From: Endomychus coccineus
Taxonomy: Eukaryota > Arthropoda > Insecta > Coleoptera > Endomychidae
Length of the DNA: 64,000 bases
Assembly: GCA_958510875.1 (NCBI GenBank)
Contig: OY294068.1
Location: 70,472,633-70,536,632, forward strand
Reading direction: 5' to 3'
A program made the translations under genes and the position numbers. Position 1 is the first letter of the stretch. Every line of letters begins with the position of its first letter. The notes beneath the pieces are model-generated. The model saw only the letters and a program-made list of their open reading frames with translations. It was not told where the DNA came from and ran no database searches. Shown in pieces: positions 63,450-64,000 of the stretch.

Positions 63450-64000
63450 GCGTGATTGTATATATGAATGTATTGGTATGAATCGAGTGTATTTCAATGT
63501 AAATGGAAAGAATGTAACATTTTTAGTGGATACAGGTGCATCCTTGTGTGCTTTAAAGTATGAAAGATTACCAAAAGACGTGTGTATGACAGAGAATAAA
63601 TTGAAAATTAAAGGAATAGGAGGTATGTTACAGAAGGATGTGTTGATTTAAATTTGGAAGCGAATGCACAAATGTTTAATGAACGATTTTATGTGTTTAA
63701 AAATTTAGCTTGCGATGCTGACGGAATAATCGGTCAGAATTTTTTAATTAAGTATTGTGGATTAATAAATTTTGAACTTAGTACACTCAGTTTGAAAAAT
63801 GAAATTGGATCAACAAAATTAAGTTTATATACATCTGGTAACAGCCAGTTGATGATTATTCCGCCTAGGTGTGAAAGAATTCAATATGTAGAGACAAAGT
63901 TAAGGGATGACTGTGTAATAATAGCGAGAGAGTTATGTGAGGGAGTTTTTATGGCAGGATTGATTGTGAAGCCAAAAAACGGAATGATTCCAGTGAGAAT
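63450..64000 (+). pseudogene. pol: gypsy-type pol, 5' part (protease), frameshifted and cut by the window
   Basis: A frame open from 63370 reads through the retroviral-type aspartic protease, with VTFLVDTGASLCALKY (active-site DTG near 63529) and the flap-side KIKGIGG. It stops at 63651. From about 63633 a different frame is open to the window end, with DGIIGQNFLIKY (the 'IIG..(F/L)L' protease end) and PPRCERIQ. A single-base loss near 63631 is the simplest reading. The RT, RNase H and integrase parts lie beyond 64000. Relative to gag the protease frame is +1 (or -2). Confidence 0.75.

Overview
This is an AT-rich animal genomic window, almost certainly from an insect. The only confidently host-derived coding sequence is the first coding exon of the stimulatory G protein alpha subunit (G alpha s), at 1130-1396 on the + strand. 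It ends at a perfect GTAAGT splice donor. No further exon of that gene was recognised, so the remaining ~62 kb is probably its first intron, or intron plus intergenic DNA, packed with transposable elements. The insect call rests on the G alpha s sequence and on the mix of Tc1/mariner, hAT, P/THAP, Penelope, BEL/Pao, gypsy and non-LTR elements.

Layout. 2.6 kb: a short Penelope-like hairpin insertion. 4.2-6.5 kb: a large imperfect inverted repeat. 6.6-11.2 kb: a three-level nest, with a P-type (THAP) deletion derivative inside one Tc1/mariner element inside another. 11.9-14.9 kb: two foldback elements. 15.6-17.7 kb: a DD34D mariner split by a solo LTR. 18.3-21.7 kb: a THAP-containing remnant split by a nearly intact BED-type hAT element. 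21.9-22.2 kb: a BEL/Pao integrase fragment. 22.4-30.9 kb: two Penelope-like (PLE) insertions separated by a ZMYM1-like hAT fragment. The second PLE has an intact 794-codon reverse transcriptase/GIY-YIG ORF, near-identical pLTRs and hammerhead-like ribozyme motifs. 31.3-36.8 kb: two more solo LTRs of the same family flanking a foldback element. 37-42.3 kb: a tRNA-like fragment, LINE tails, a palindromic MITE, a dispersed repeat and a second ZMYM1-like hAT copy with complete ends. 43.5-49.4 kb: a LINE interrupted by two different Tc1/mariner elements. 50.7-55.8 kb: two members of a foldback family with TAGTCCAGGC ends, with a LINE reverse transcriptase fragment between them. 56.0 kb: another short PLE. 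58.0-60.4 kb: a Tc1/mariner element with ~650-bp inverted ends. 61.1-64.0 kb: the 5' part of a gypsy-type LTR element (LTR, primer-binding site, small membrane ORF, gag, start of pol), cut by the window edge.

The genes do not form a pathway. What the window records is insertion order. Target-site duplications can be read directly for most insertions: 8 bp for hAT and P, TA for Tc1/mariner, 4 bp for the solo LTRs, 13 bp for the PLEs. The points that stand out are the PLE hammerhead set, Tc1/mariner inverted repeats that run into the transposase coding ends, the TAGTCCAGGC foldback family with a cysteine-rich gene remnant, and the paired THAP / YqaJ-like exons between inverted CRE-containing ends. 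All family names come from reading motifs; no database search was run.
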